This document shows, piece by piece, positions 1 through 11,614 of a DNA stretch of 64,000 nt. Each line of letters starts with the position of its first letter. The first letter of the stretch is position 1. The stretch spans positions 1 through 64,000 of the forward strand of contig NZ_VCIX01000074.1 in the NCBI RefSeq assembly GCF_006345825.1, written 5' to 3'. This stretch comes from Paenibacillus paridis (lineage in GTDB: Bacteria > Bacillota > Bacilli > Paenibacillales > Paenibacillaceae). The notes beneath the pieces are model-generated. The model was not told the DNA's origin. It did not search any database and saw only the letters and a list, made by a program, of their open reading frames with translations. Both the position numbers and the translations under genes were made by a program.

Positions 1-51
1 GAGCGGATCCGCCAGCCCCTGCCCCGTATACACCGCAACAACCGTCCTCAT
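1..51 (-). CDS. 5' end of an unidentified gene, truncated by the window edge
   Basis: Reading leftwards, an ATG at 51 opens a frame that stays open to the edge and gives 17 residues beginning MRTVVAVYTGQGLADP. A purine-rich ribosome binding site (GAGGAGGAG) sits a few bases upstream of the ATG, so a real start is likely. The hydrophobic beta-strand start followed by TGQGL would suit a small alpha/beta enzyme such as an Asp/Glu racemase-like protein, but 17 residues are too few to assign a family. The gene is divergent from nothing visible and is followed on its upstream side by the tandem repeat array. Confidence 0.5.
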   Translation of the reverse strand, partial: MRTVVAVYTGQGLADPL

Positions 52-175
52 ATAAACTCCTCCTCTTTCCGATACATGAACAAACGATTAAACTAAGCCA
101 GCTCATTACCTCGCTTTGCCATGCTCCCTCGCAAATTACCTAGTTACTCCATCATATTTTGCTTTTCTTAGCTAA

Positions 176-1983
176 TTCGAGTTATCTTGATCACTGTTTC
201 TCAAGCTAACCACTTTCCTAGCTATCCTGCACTTTCACAGGAACTTTGCCCTTTTCTGCTCGTACGCTGGCGCTATCCTGCACATTCGCACTAGAATCGT
301 CCGTTTTGCGCCCTTTAACTCCAAAACTAGCTTCTAGGTTGTACGGAGTGCAGGATAGCACTCCCTCACAGCTCCAAATGAGCTCCTATCCTGCTCCTGT
401 ACAATATAGCCGCTACTTGCCTCGAAGTAATCAGCCTTTCTCACTAGAACGAGATGAATTTCCCCATGATAGATAGTTAGTTGGCTTTACTTAGTTACTC
501 CGAGCTATCCTGCACTTTTGCAGAAACTTTGCCCTTTTCTGCTCGTACGCTGGCGCTATCCTGCACATTCGCACTAGAATCGTCCGTTTTGCGCCCTTTA
601 ACTCCAAAACTAGCTTCTAGGTTGTACGGAGTGCAGGATAGCACTCCCTCACAGCTCCAAATGAGCTCCTATCCTGCTCCTGTACAACATAGCCACTACT
701 TGCCTCGAAGTAATCAGCCTTTCTCACTAGAACGAGATGAATTTCCCCATGATAGATAGTTAGTTGGCTTTACTTAGTTACTCCGAGCTATCCTGCACTT
801 TTGCAGAAACTTTGCCCTTTTCTGCTCGTACGCTGGCGCTATCCTGCACATTCGCACTAGAATCGTCCGTTTTGCGCCCTTTAACTCCAAAACTAGCTTC
901 TAGGTTGTACGGAGTGCAGGATAGCACTCCCTCACAGCTCCAAATGAGCTCCTATCCTGCTCCTGTACAACATAGCCACACGCAGCCTGCTCCAAGTAAT
1001 CAGCCTTTCTCACTAGAGCGAAAGGAATTTCCCCATGATAGATAGATAGTTAGTTGGCTTTACCTAGCTACTCCGAGCTATACTGATCCGATCAACGTTT
1101 CTTACACTAGCCAGCCCCCGAGCTATCCTGCACTTTCACAGGAACTTTGCCCGTTTCTGCTCGTACGCTGGAGCTATCCTGCACATTCGCACTAGAATCA
1201 TCCGTTTTGCGCCCACGCTCTCTAAAACAAGCTTCTATGTTGTACAGAGTGCAGGATAGTACTCCCTCACTGCTCCAAATGAGCTCCTATCCTGCTACTG
1301 TACAACATAGCCGCTACCTGCCTCCAAGTAATCAACCTTTCTCACTAAAACGAGATGAATTCCCCATGTTAGTTGGCCTTACCTAGCTACTCCGAGCTAT
1401 CCTGCACTTTCACAGGAACTTTGCCCTTTTCTGCTCGTACGCTGGAACTATCCTGCACATTCGCACTAGAATCGACCGTTTTGCGCCTTTTCGCTCTAAA
1501 ACTAGCTTCTAGGTTGTACAGAGTGCAGGATAGCACTCCCTCACTGCTCCAAATGAGCTCCTATCCCTGCTCCTGTACAACATAGCCACTACCTGCCTCC
1601 AAGTAATCAGCCTTTCTCACTAGAACAAGATGAATTCCCCTCATAATAGTTAGTTGACTTTACTTTACTTAGCTACTCCGAGCTATCCTGCACTTTCACA
1701 GGAACTTTGCCCTTTTCTGCGCGTACGCTGGAGCTATCCTGCACATTCGCACTAGAATCATCCGTTTTGCGCCTACGCTCTCTAAAACTAGCTTCTAGGT
1801 TGTACGAAGTGCAGGATAGCACTCCCTCACTGCTCCAAATGAGCTCCTATCCTGCGTCTGTACAACATAGCCACTACCTGCCTCCAAGTAATCAGCCTTT
1901 CTCACTAGAACGAGATAAATTCCCCCCATAATAGTTAGTTGGCTTTACCTAGCGACTTCGAGCGAATCTGATCAACGTAATTA
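176..1983. repeat. Tandem array of six ~283 bp non-coding units in two blocks
   Basis: Six copies of one unit begin with GCTATCCTGCAC at 221, 504, 787, 1122, 1396 and 1682 (spacings 283, 283, 335, 274, 286). Each unit carries GCTATCCTGCAC twice in forward orientation, its exact reverse complement once, and a further TATCCTGC. Copies 1-3 are nearly identical. Copies 4-6 differ from them and from each other at many positions. A different segment with a TGATC(A)/ACGT core (about 176-219, 1073-1120, 1951-1982) bounds copies 1-3 and copies 4-6, so the array is two three-copy blocks. The period is not a multiple of three and changes between copies are mostly non-synonymous in the longest frame, which argues against coding. 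The region from 52 to 2003 otherwise contains no gene. Confidence 0.85.
345..364. repeat. Perfect 7-bp hairpin inside each array unit (copy 1 shown)
   Basis: GGAGTGC, a six-base loop AGGATA and GCACTCC form a perfect stem. The same hairpin recurs in copies 2 and 3, with small changes in copies 4-6. It contains the inverted GTGCAGGATAGC motif that is the complement of the two forward motifs in the same unit, so alternative longer-range pairing within one unit is also possible. Confidence 0.6.
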
Positions 1984-2003
1984 ACCGCTAACCCAGACTC
2001 TCT

Positions 2004-3731
2004 CTACCACACTAGCTCCTTCTCCAAACGCCGATATTCGCCCTCGCGAAGCGGCGCTTGCGCGTAGACCTTGCGGCCGCTGTAGAACGGATGGCTTGTG
2101 CCCTGCGGCGAGATGCCAATTACGTCGTCGCCCTGCCACTCCGTTTCGAATTGCTGACCGATCGCCGTCTCGATCGTTTTGCGCTTCGATAGCGGGAATT
2201 CGATCGTGATCGTCTCGCCAGCCGCCGCTGCGCCCAGCAGCAGGAAGCACTCGTTCACCCAGCGGCTCGGCTCGCTGCCTTTGCCCATCGCAATTGTCTC
2301 GCCGCCAAGCTCGCGCTTGAAACTCACCTTCGCATAACCCGCCCATTCCGGAATTCGCACCTGCAGCCGCGGAATATCCTTGTGAATATGGAGCACCAGC
2401 TTGCCCTCATGCGGCAGGTAGCTGTCTACATCCAGCCAAGTTGAGCCGCGGTTGAGCAGGAAGTTCACGCTCACCGTACCTTTCTTCTCTGTCACCGTAT
2501 TGCTCCAGCCCATATACAAGCCGCGCGTGCCTGAGCCCAAGCAGCAAATTTGCAAATCATTCGTGTGGCCGCGGCCGTGATTCACGTTGCAGCAGAAATC
2601 GTTCGGCGCGGAATATCCCGCGAACGCACCGCGCGTCCGCTGCGCAATATTCTCGTACGTAATGCGCCCCGGCACGTCCATCGAGCGGTCATCCGTCTCC
2701 TTCACCCAGTCCATCTCCAGCAATTGCGATTCCGCGAGATGGTTGCGGATGTAGCGTTCGACGACGCCCCAATATTTCGTGTAGCCGCTTTGCGCGAGCG
2801 TAATGCCCGTGGCAATCAGATCGACGAGTGAGCAGGTTTCATGCTCGTACGCCTGCTCCTTCATATCACCTGGCGTCCAGCCGAACGCCGTGCACTGCGT
2901 CACCGCCCAGGCATAGCTTTTCTCTACGAACGCAATAAGCGCGGCATCGCCCGTAAATACGCCAAAGCGCGCCAGCGCGTCGAGCGTGCCAAGACGCGTA
3001 TGGAAATGCCCGCTGCGATAGGCCAGCGCGTCGTTAAAGCTGCCGTCCGGGTTGAACACGCCGCTGCGCTGCACAATCAAGGCGGTGAAAAACTGGCAAA
3101 GCTCAAACGCATCCGCGTTGCCTGTCAGCTCATGGTACTTCAGCAGCGGCATAACGAGCCTGCCGCAGAAGGCTGCCGGGTCCGGAGCGAGCCGGAGCAA
3201 TATCGCATTGGAGGAAGGCCAGCCGCCTTCCTTATATTCCGAAGCCGGATAATACCAAACGTCCCGCTCCTTGATCGCCACGCGCTTTAGCGCCGCCACG
3301 TGCTTATCCGCCGCTTCCTTCACAGCCGGATCGCCTGTCGACTGAAACCATGTCGTCAGCGACAAAATAACGGCGCGCTGGTCGATAAAATTAGCATTAG
3401 CCTCCCAGTTATGATGCGGATTTGTCTGCCGATAGCTCAGCCCATCCTCCTTAAAGAACGAGAGTAGGTTCGATCTATACTTGGCTTCAATGTCTGAGCC
3501 AAACGTCTCCCCCGACATATGCCGCGCCAAAATCATGCCGTCGACCATCCGTCCGTGCGAGGAGCCGTAATCCCAGTCGCCATGCGTTAGGTTCGCAGGC
3601 TCTGTCATCAAGTTAGCCGCAAAAAACGGAATATCGTTATAATCGCGGTCCGCCATGCCAACGATTGCGTTCATTGCATGCCCCGCGCGATCCTCCAGCG
3701 TCAGCGTGTCGGGTAATAATCTTTTGGTCAT
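2004..3731 (-). CDS. GH127-like glycosidase (beta-L-arabinofuranosidase family fold)
   Basis: 575 residues, no signal peptide, so probably cytoplasmic. The family hydrolyses terminal beta-L-arabinofuranose using a zinc-bound cysteine nucleophile. An ETC motif (Glu298, Cys300) and a CC pair at 380-381, 80 residues on, match the spacing of the Glu/Cys and Cys-Cys zinc ligands of GH127. A second CC pair lies at 396-397. The N-terminal two thirds look like an (alpha/alpha)6 barrel (repeated W/Y-rich helices) and the C-terminal ~150 residues are beta-rich. The start at 3731 has the ribosome binding site AAAGGAGA inside the end of the preceding gene, from which it is separated by two bases. It is the last gene of the glycan operon. 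Family-level assignment is likely, but exact substrate is inferred. A related GH146 or DUF1680-type enzyme is possible. Confidence 0.7.
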   Translation of the reverse strand: MTKRLLPDTLTLEDRAGHAMNAIVGMADRDYNDIPFFAANLMTEPANLTHGDWDYGSSHGRMVDGMILARHMSGETFGSDIEAKYRSNLLSFFKEDGLSYRQTNPHHNWEANANFIDQRAVILSLTTWFQSTGDPAVKEAADKHVAALKRVAIKERDVWYYPASEYKEGGWPSSNAILLRLAPDPAAFCGRLVMPLLKYHELTGNADAFELCQFFTALIVQRSGVFNPDGSFNDALAYRSGHFHTRLGTLDALARFGVFTGDAALIAFVEKSYAWAVTQCTAFGWTPGDMKEQAYEHETCSLVDLIATGITLAQSGYTKYWGVVERYIRNHLAESQLLEMDWVKETDDRSMDVPGRITYENIAQRTRGAFAGYSAPNDFCCNVNHGRGHTNDLQICCLGSGTRGLYMGWSNTVTEKKGTVSVNFLLNRGSTWLDVDSYLPHEGKLVLHIHKDIPRLQVRIPEWAGYAKVSFKRELGGETIAMGKGSEPSRWVNECFLLLGAAAAGETITIEFPLSKRKTIETAIGQQFETEWQGDDVIGISPQGTSHPFYSGRKVYAQAPLREGEYRRLEKELVW

Positions 3732-3733
3732 CG

Positions 3734-5794
3734 CTAATCTCTCCTTTGCTCGCTTTCTAAAATCATAACGCCGTTAGCCGCAAGCTCAATCTTGCCGCTG
3801 ACGTCCTTCCCGCTTAATAAATCAGTCTGCATTGCATCCCCAAGCTCAATCGTTCTTGGTTCTTCGTTATGATTTAGTACAAATAAAAAACGTTTGCCTT
3901 CTTTCTGCCTGCTGCTGACCTCTACAAGATCAGGAGCCTTGAGCAGCGGCTGGATGCCTATTCGCTCACACAACCTGCCCATCAGCTTCTGGAGAAAAAT
4001 AGGCTCGGGACTCGACGCTACATACCAGGCTTCTCCAGTGCCATAGCTGTTTTTGGTCAGCGCCGGCATGCCCTTGTAGAAATCAGAGCCATATTCAGCC
4101 AGTACCTCAGCCCCCTCTGAATGAACAAGATCGCATAATATGCGACAATCGTAGACGCTGCCCTGCTCAAGGCTGCCTAGCGAAGCACTCATCTTCAGCT
4201 GATTCGTTTTGGAAGTCAGAAGCGCGTCGCTTTCCTCCACCCAAATGCCAAGCAGCTTGCGCAGCTCCCCAGGATAGCCTCCCGGAGTAACGCGGTCATT
4301 CTCATTCACGATCCCGCTGAAAAAAGTAGTTACGAAAGTGCCCCCGCTTTGCACGTAATCATCCAGCTTGGATGCATACCCCTCTTTGACCATATATAGA
4401 ACAGGCGCGACAACCAGATCGTACCCGCTTAATTCCGAATCCGTACTGATCAGGTCAACCTGAATATTTTGACTGAAAAAGGCATCGTAATAATGCTGTA
4501 CCTCATTTAAATATTTCAAATCAACGGTCAAACCGCTTGAATATTCAATAGCCCACCAGTTCTCCCAATCAAACAAAATCGCAACCTTCGCTTCTGTCCG
4601 TGCCCCTACCAACGTATCCCCGAGACGGTCAAGCTCCGCGCCAAGCTCCGCGCACTCCCGAAACACCCGCGTATGCTCATGCCCGGCATGGTCAATCATC
4701 GCACCGTGAAACTTCTCAAACGCGCCTAAAGACCTGCGCAGTTGAAAATACATAATGCTGTCAGCGCCGCGCGCAATCGCTTGATAACTCCACAGCCTGT
4801 TCACGCCTGGCCTCTTCAGCGCATTTTGCGGCTTCCAGTTCAATTGGCTTGGGCAGGATTCCATCAACAGGTAAGGATCACCGTCCTTCAAGCCTCTCAT
4901 GAGATCATGCCGCATGGACGTATAGCTGACCGGCATATCGCTCGTAGGGTACGCATCCAGCCCGATGACATCCAGTTCCTTCGCCCATTTAAAATAATCA
5001 AGCGGTTTATACGTCCCATTGCTTTGAAAATTCGTTGTCACGACCGCATCCGGAATAATGGCCTTAATCGCATCCCTTTCCAGCTTGTAACAATCGAGAA
5101 TTTGATCCGAAGTGAATCTGGCGTAATCGAGCGAAATGCCCTGAAAGCAGGTCGTCTCCACGCCGTTAATCTGAAAATGCTCGCTTTGCGCGCTTGGCGC
5201 GACAATCTCCTTCCAGTCGTAGAAGGTATGCCCCCAAAAGCGTGTGTACCAAGCTTCGTTCAGCTTATCCAGCGTGCCGTACTTCTGCTGCAGCCAGTCC
5301 CGAAAGGCTTGCTCGCAATTTTCGCAATAGCAGCGTAAGCCATATTCATTATTCACATGCCACAGCAAAATGGCTGGATGATCCTTGTAGCGCTCCGCCA
5401 GCTGCTGAGCCATTCGCTTAGCATATTTGCGATAGGTGGGGCTGCTTGGACAGGAATTATGCCGCCGTCCGAATTTCCGCTTTCTCCCGTCCGACTCGAC
5501 AAGCAGCACATCCGGATATTTGGTCGCCATCCAAGCAGGATGAGCGGCGGTGCTCGTGCCCATGCAGACTTGAACGCCGGAAGCATGCAGCAGATCTAGC
5601 GTTTCGTCCAGCCATTCAAAGCTATACGTATTTTCATCCGGCTGATTAAGCGCCCAAGAGAACACATTTACCGTTGCTATATTCACGCCCGCAAGCTGAA
5701 ATAACCGCATATCCTCCTGCCAAACCTCGCGCGGCCATTGCTCTGGGTTGTAATCGCCGCCATAAAGAATCTTGGCTGCTTTTCCGTTAAACAT
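3734..5794 (-). CDS. GH42 beta-galactosidase
   Basis: 686 residues, the normal GH42 length. It hydrolyses terminal beta-galactosides with retention. The TIM barrel occupies about residues 1-390: the acid/base is Glu150 in HVNNEYG and the nucleophile is Glu312 in LLMESCPSQ. Cys115 with Cys155, Cys157 and Cys160 (CYCENC) reproduces the four-cysteine zinc site of GH42 enzymes. A class I amidotransferase-like trimerisation domain follows, then a small beta domain with the FVLNHN segment. There is no signal peptide, so the substrate is an imported oligosaccharide. The start at 5794 is preceded by GAGGAGAGATAACG. It lies between the GH2 and GH127-like genes in one operon. Confidence 0.93.
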   Translation of the reverse strand: MFNGKAAKILYGGDYNPEQWPREVWQEDMRLFQLAGVNIATVNVFSWALNQPDENTYSFEWLDETLDLLHASGVQVCMGTSTAAHPAWMATKYPDVLLVESDGRKRKFGRRHNSCPSSPTYRKYAKRMAQQLAERYKDHPAILLWHVNNEYGLRCYCENCEQAFRDWLQQKYGTLDKLNEAWYTRFWGHTFYDWKEIVAPSAQSEHFQINGVETTCFQGISLDYARFTSDQILDCYKLERDAIKAIIPDAVVTTNFQSNGTYKPLDYFKWAKELDVIGLDAYPTSDMPVSYTSMRHDLMRGLKDGDPYLLMESCPSQLNWKPQNALKRPGVNRLWSYQAIARGADSIMYFQLRRSLGAFEKFHGAMIDHAGHEHTRVFRECAELGAELDRLGDTLVGARTEAKVAILFDWENWWAIEYSSGLTVDLKYLNEVQHYYDAFFSQNIQVDLISTDSELSGYDLVVAPVLYMVKEGYASKLDDYVQSGGTFVTTFFSGIVNENDRVTPGGYPGELRKLLGIWVEESDALLTSKTNQLKMSASLGSLEQGSVYDCRILCDLVHSEGAEVLAEYGSDFYKGMPALTKNSYGTGEAWYVASSPEPIFLQKLMGRLCERIGIQPLLKAPDLVEVSSRQKEGKRFLFVLNHNEEPRTIELGDAMQTDLLSGKDVSGKIELAANGVMILESEQRRD

Positions 5795-5850
5795 TCGTTA
5801 TCTCTCCTCGCTCCGTTTTGATCAGGTCCACTCTCTCTTGCCTGACTTCT

Positions 5851-9078
<3,228 letters not shown>

Positions 9079-9160
9079 TTAGCCGTTGATTGAATAAGTC
9101 CAGCCCTCTGATTCTGCGTTTGTTTCTACAAGCGAAAGCCCCAATCAGGCTGCCATCTGG

Positions 9161-11590
9161 TTAGCTCAGAGAATAAAGCTCGTATACTTTACCGGGTACG
9201 GTAGGAAAGCTCAGAACTTCCGGTTCCCGGCCCTCTGGGAGAGGATCGCTTGGGCAAGCGGTCCCTGCCAGCCTCATCGGCATGGGCGTCCGAACCCGGC
9301 AAGCCTCACCGCTTCGGGACAGAATCGAGACCCGCTGCAGCTCCCCTTCCTTCCATTCCATCGCCACCTCAAACCCGCCTCTTGCACGCAAGCCTCTGAT
9401 ATAGCCGCTCGACCATTCATCAGGAAGGGCCGGCAGCAAATGCAGCTCATTCAAATGGCTTTGCAGCAGCATCTCCGCAATGCCTGCGGTACCGCCGAAA
9501 TTGGCTTCTATCGTAAGCGGATAAAAAGTCAGCTTCGGATGGCGATGCGCGTTGAACAGATTAGAATAAGGATTTTTCAGCAGTTTAATCAAATAGCTGT
9601 GCGCCATCTGAGCGTCCTCCAGCCGCGCATATTGATTCACCATCCAGGCATAGCACCAGCCGATCGCGTCCTCGCCTTCATGCGCATGACGGCGGCGCAG
9701 CGTTGCAAGGCAAGCCTCGGCCAGCGCAGGCGTCGTTCTCGGGCTGATTTCTTGTCCAGGGTGAAGAGGGTACAAATGAGCGGTATGCCGGTGGCCCGGC
9801 TCTGCCTCCTCGAAATCCTCGGACCATTCCTGCAGCTGGCCATGCTTGCCAATGCGCAGTGGCAGCAGCTTCGCTCTTGCTTGCCTCAGTTCAAGACCGA
9901 ATGCTTCGTCTTCCTCCAGAATGCCAATGGCCTCTATGCAATTCGTAAATAATTCCCGAATCAGCGCCACATCCATCGTTGAGCTGGTGCTTACGGCGCT
10001 TCTCTGGCCATCCGGAGCAATAAAGGTGTTCTCCGGTGAGGTCGAAGGATTCGTGACCAAGCGCCCCTCTTGATCTTCAACGAGCCAATCTAGACAAAAC
10101 AATGCCGCTTCCTTCATGATCGGATAAGCCCGCTCGGCCAGAAAAGCCTTGTTCTTGCTGAATTGGTAATGCTCCCAAGGATGCTGTGCGAGCCAAGGTC
10201 CCGCCATTGGCCAAAAAGCCCAGCTGGCCGGACCTTTCGATGGCCCCCCGGAAGGTGCGGCGACTCTCCACAAATCGACGCCATGATGAGCTGTCCAGCC
10301 GTGGCAGCCGTAATCCTCCATCGCCATTTTCGCCCCGGTAATTCTTAAATCGTCAAGCATATCGAACAAAGGCAAATGACATTCTGACAGATTGCAAGCC
10401 TCGGCATGCCAATAGTTCATCTGCACATTGATATTTGTCGTATAATTGCACTGCCAAGGAGGCCGCGTCATCTCATTCCAAATTCCCTGCAGCGTCGCCG
10501 GCTGCGTGCCTGGACGGGAACTCGCGATAAGCAGGTAACGGCCATATTGGAAAAACAACGCTGCCAGCGAGTGGTCCTCCTGCCCTTCCCGCAGCTTCAA
10601 AATCCGCTCATCCGTCGGCAGGTCTGAACGGCCTCCATCGCCGAGTGAAAGATCCATTCGGCTAAATAACCGGCTATGATCGGCGACATGCCTGCTCCTC
10701 AGCTCCTCGTACGAGTAGCCTTCCGCCTCCTGCAGCTGAATCCTGCATGCGTGCAGCGGATCTTTCCCCTCCGCGTCCGGATGCGGGTCCTTATCAAAGC
10801 CGTTGAAGCTGGTTGCCGCACTCAGCAGCAAGGTTACCGCGCTCGCTCCATTTATGAGCATGCGCCCGCCCGTTACCTCCAGATGTCCCTCTTCAATGGA
10901 CGCTTTCAGCTGAATTCCAAACGTCAAGCCCTTGTTTTCCTCATATTGCACAGGCTCAGCCACACGATAAGCATAGGGCTCGGTGTAGCTTGGCGCCTGA
11001 CCGCTAAGTGCAATCACATCGGCTCCGGCTTTGTACACCGCATGATTGAGCGGGCTGCTCAGCGACAGCTGGCAATTCAATTTGCCCGGCTTGTCGGCTG
11101 TAAGCCGGATTACCATGACTTGATCGGCAGCCGATACGAAGGACTCCCTCTTAAAGCTCACACCGCTTAAGCTGAACTCCGTCGCTGCGACTGCCGTTGT
11201 CAAATCCAGCTCGCGCCGGTAACGGATAGGCTCGTCGCCGCGGCGGTAATCTGCAAAGCTATCCCCGCCTGCAAAGGCGATATGCAGGTCGCCCATGGCC
11301 TGATAGCAGTCATTCCATGGACCAAGCATATTCTCCTCAATCATTTGCTGCGCCATCGCGTAGTTGCCCTCGGCAACCAGAGCCCGAACCTTCTCCAAGT
11401 AAGGCTTCGCTTCATAGGCCGATGAGTCACGAGGATATCCGGACCACAAGGTATCCTCATTGAGCTGGATGTGCTCGTGCCTGGCCCCGCCGAACACCAT
11501 ACCTCCGAGCCGGCCGTTTCCAATCGGCAGCGCCTCGACCCAATCCTCTGCCGGGCGCTCGTACCAAAGCTTCCATTCATTCGAATCCAT
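9161..11590 (-). CDS. GH95 alpha-L-fucosidase (or alpha-L-galactosidase)
   Basis: 809 residues from the ATG at 11590. A frame-extending TTG lies five codons upstream, but the ribosome binding site GGAGGAGAG falls between the two, so the ATG is the start. GH95 enzymes are inverting alpha-1,2-L-fucosidases with an N-terminal beta domain (IGNGRLGGMVFGG, LNEDTLWSG, GPWNDCYQAMGDL) and an (alpha/alpha)6 barrel. The diagnostic block LQGIWN, PPW, YTTNIN, MNYWHAE is present and supplies the two Asn residues that activate the catalytic water. PENTF carries the candidate catalytic Glu and ARLED the Asp. No export signal is visible. Some GH95 members prefer alpha-L-galactose, so fucose is the likely but not certain product. 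Confidence 0.9.
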   Translation of the reverse strand: MDSNEWKLWYERPAEDWVEALPIGNGRLGGMVFGGARHEHIQLNEDTLWSGYPRDSSAYEAKPYLEKVRALVAEGNYAMAQQMIEENMLGPWNDCYQAMGDLHIAFAGGDSFADYRRGDEPIRYRRELDLTTAVAATEFSLSGVSFKRESFVSAADQVMVIRLTADKPGKLNCQLSLSSPLNHAVYKAGADVIALSGQAPSYTEPYAYRVAEPVQYEENKGLTFGIQLKASIEEGHLEVTGGRMLINGASAVTLLLSAATSFNGFDKDPHPDAEGKDPLHACRIQLQEAEGYSYEELRSRHVADHSRLFSRMDLSLGDGGRSDLPTDERILKLREGQEDHSLAALFFQYGRYLLIASSRPGTQPATLQGIWNEMTRPPWQCNYTTNINVQMNYWHAEACNLSECHLPLFDMLDDLRITGAKMAMEDYGCHGWTAHHGVDLWRVAAPSGGPSKGPASWAFWPMAGPWLAQHPWEHYQFSKNKAFLAERAYPIMKEAALFCLDWLVEDQEGRLVTNPSTSPENTFIAPDGQRSAVSTSSTMDVALIRELFTNCIEAIGILEEDEAFGLELRQARAKLLPLRIGKHGQLQEWSEDFEEAEPGHRHTAHLYPLHPGQEISPRTTPALAEACLATLRRRHAHEGEDAIGWCYAWMVNQYARLEDAQMAHSYLIKLLKNPYSNLFNAHRHPKLTFYPLTIEANFGGTAGIAEMLLQSHLNELHLLPALPDEWSSGYIRGLRARGGFEVAMEWKEGELQRVSILSRSGEACRVRTPMPMRLAGTACPSDPLPEGREPEVLSFPTVPGKVYELYSLS

Positions 11591-11614
11591 CTGGCTCTCC
11601 TCCAAGCGCTTGTT

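Noticed and set aside
246..1931. Series of 70-93 residue open frames in the left-hand array, sharing LSCTFALES and MSSYPA segments
   Set aside because: They are one DNA repeat read in successive frames. The period is not a multiple of three, changes between copies alter amino acids freely, and no ribosome binding site precedes them.
176..1983. CRISPR-like array
   Set aside because: The units are ~283 bp with no short repeat-spacer alternation, and no cas genes are nearby.
4742..5338. 198-codon plus-strand frame inside the GH42 gene, and a 282-codon frame inside the GH2 gene (8176-9024)
   Set aside because: Both are antisense to genes with intact catalytic motifs, and high-GC codon bias explains the open frames.
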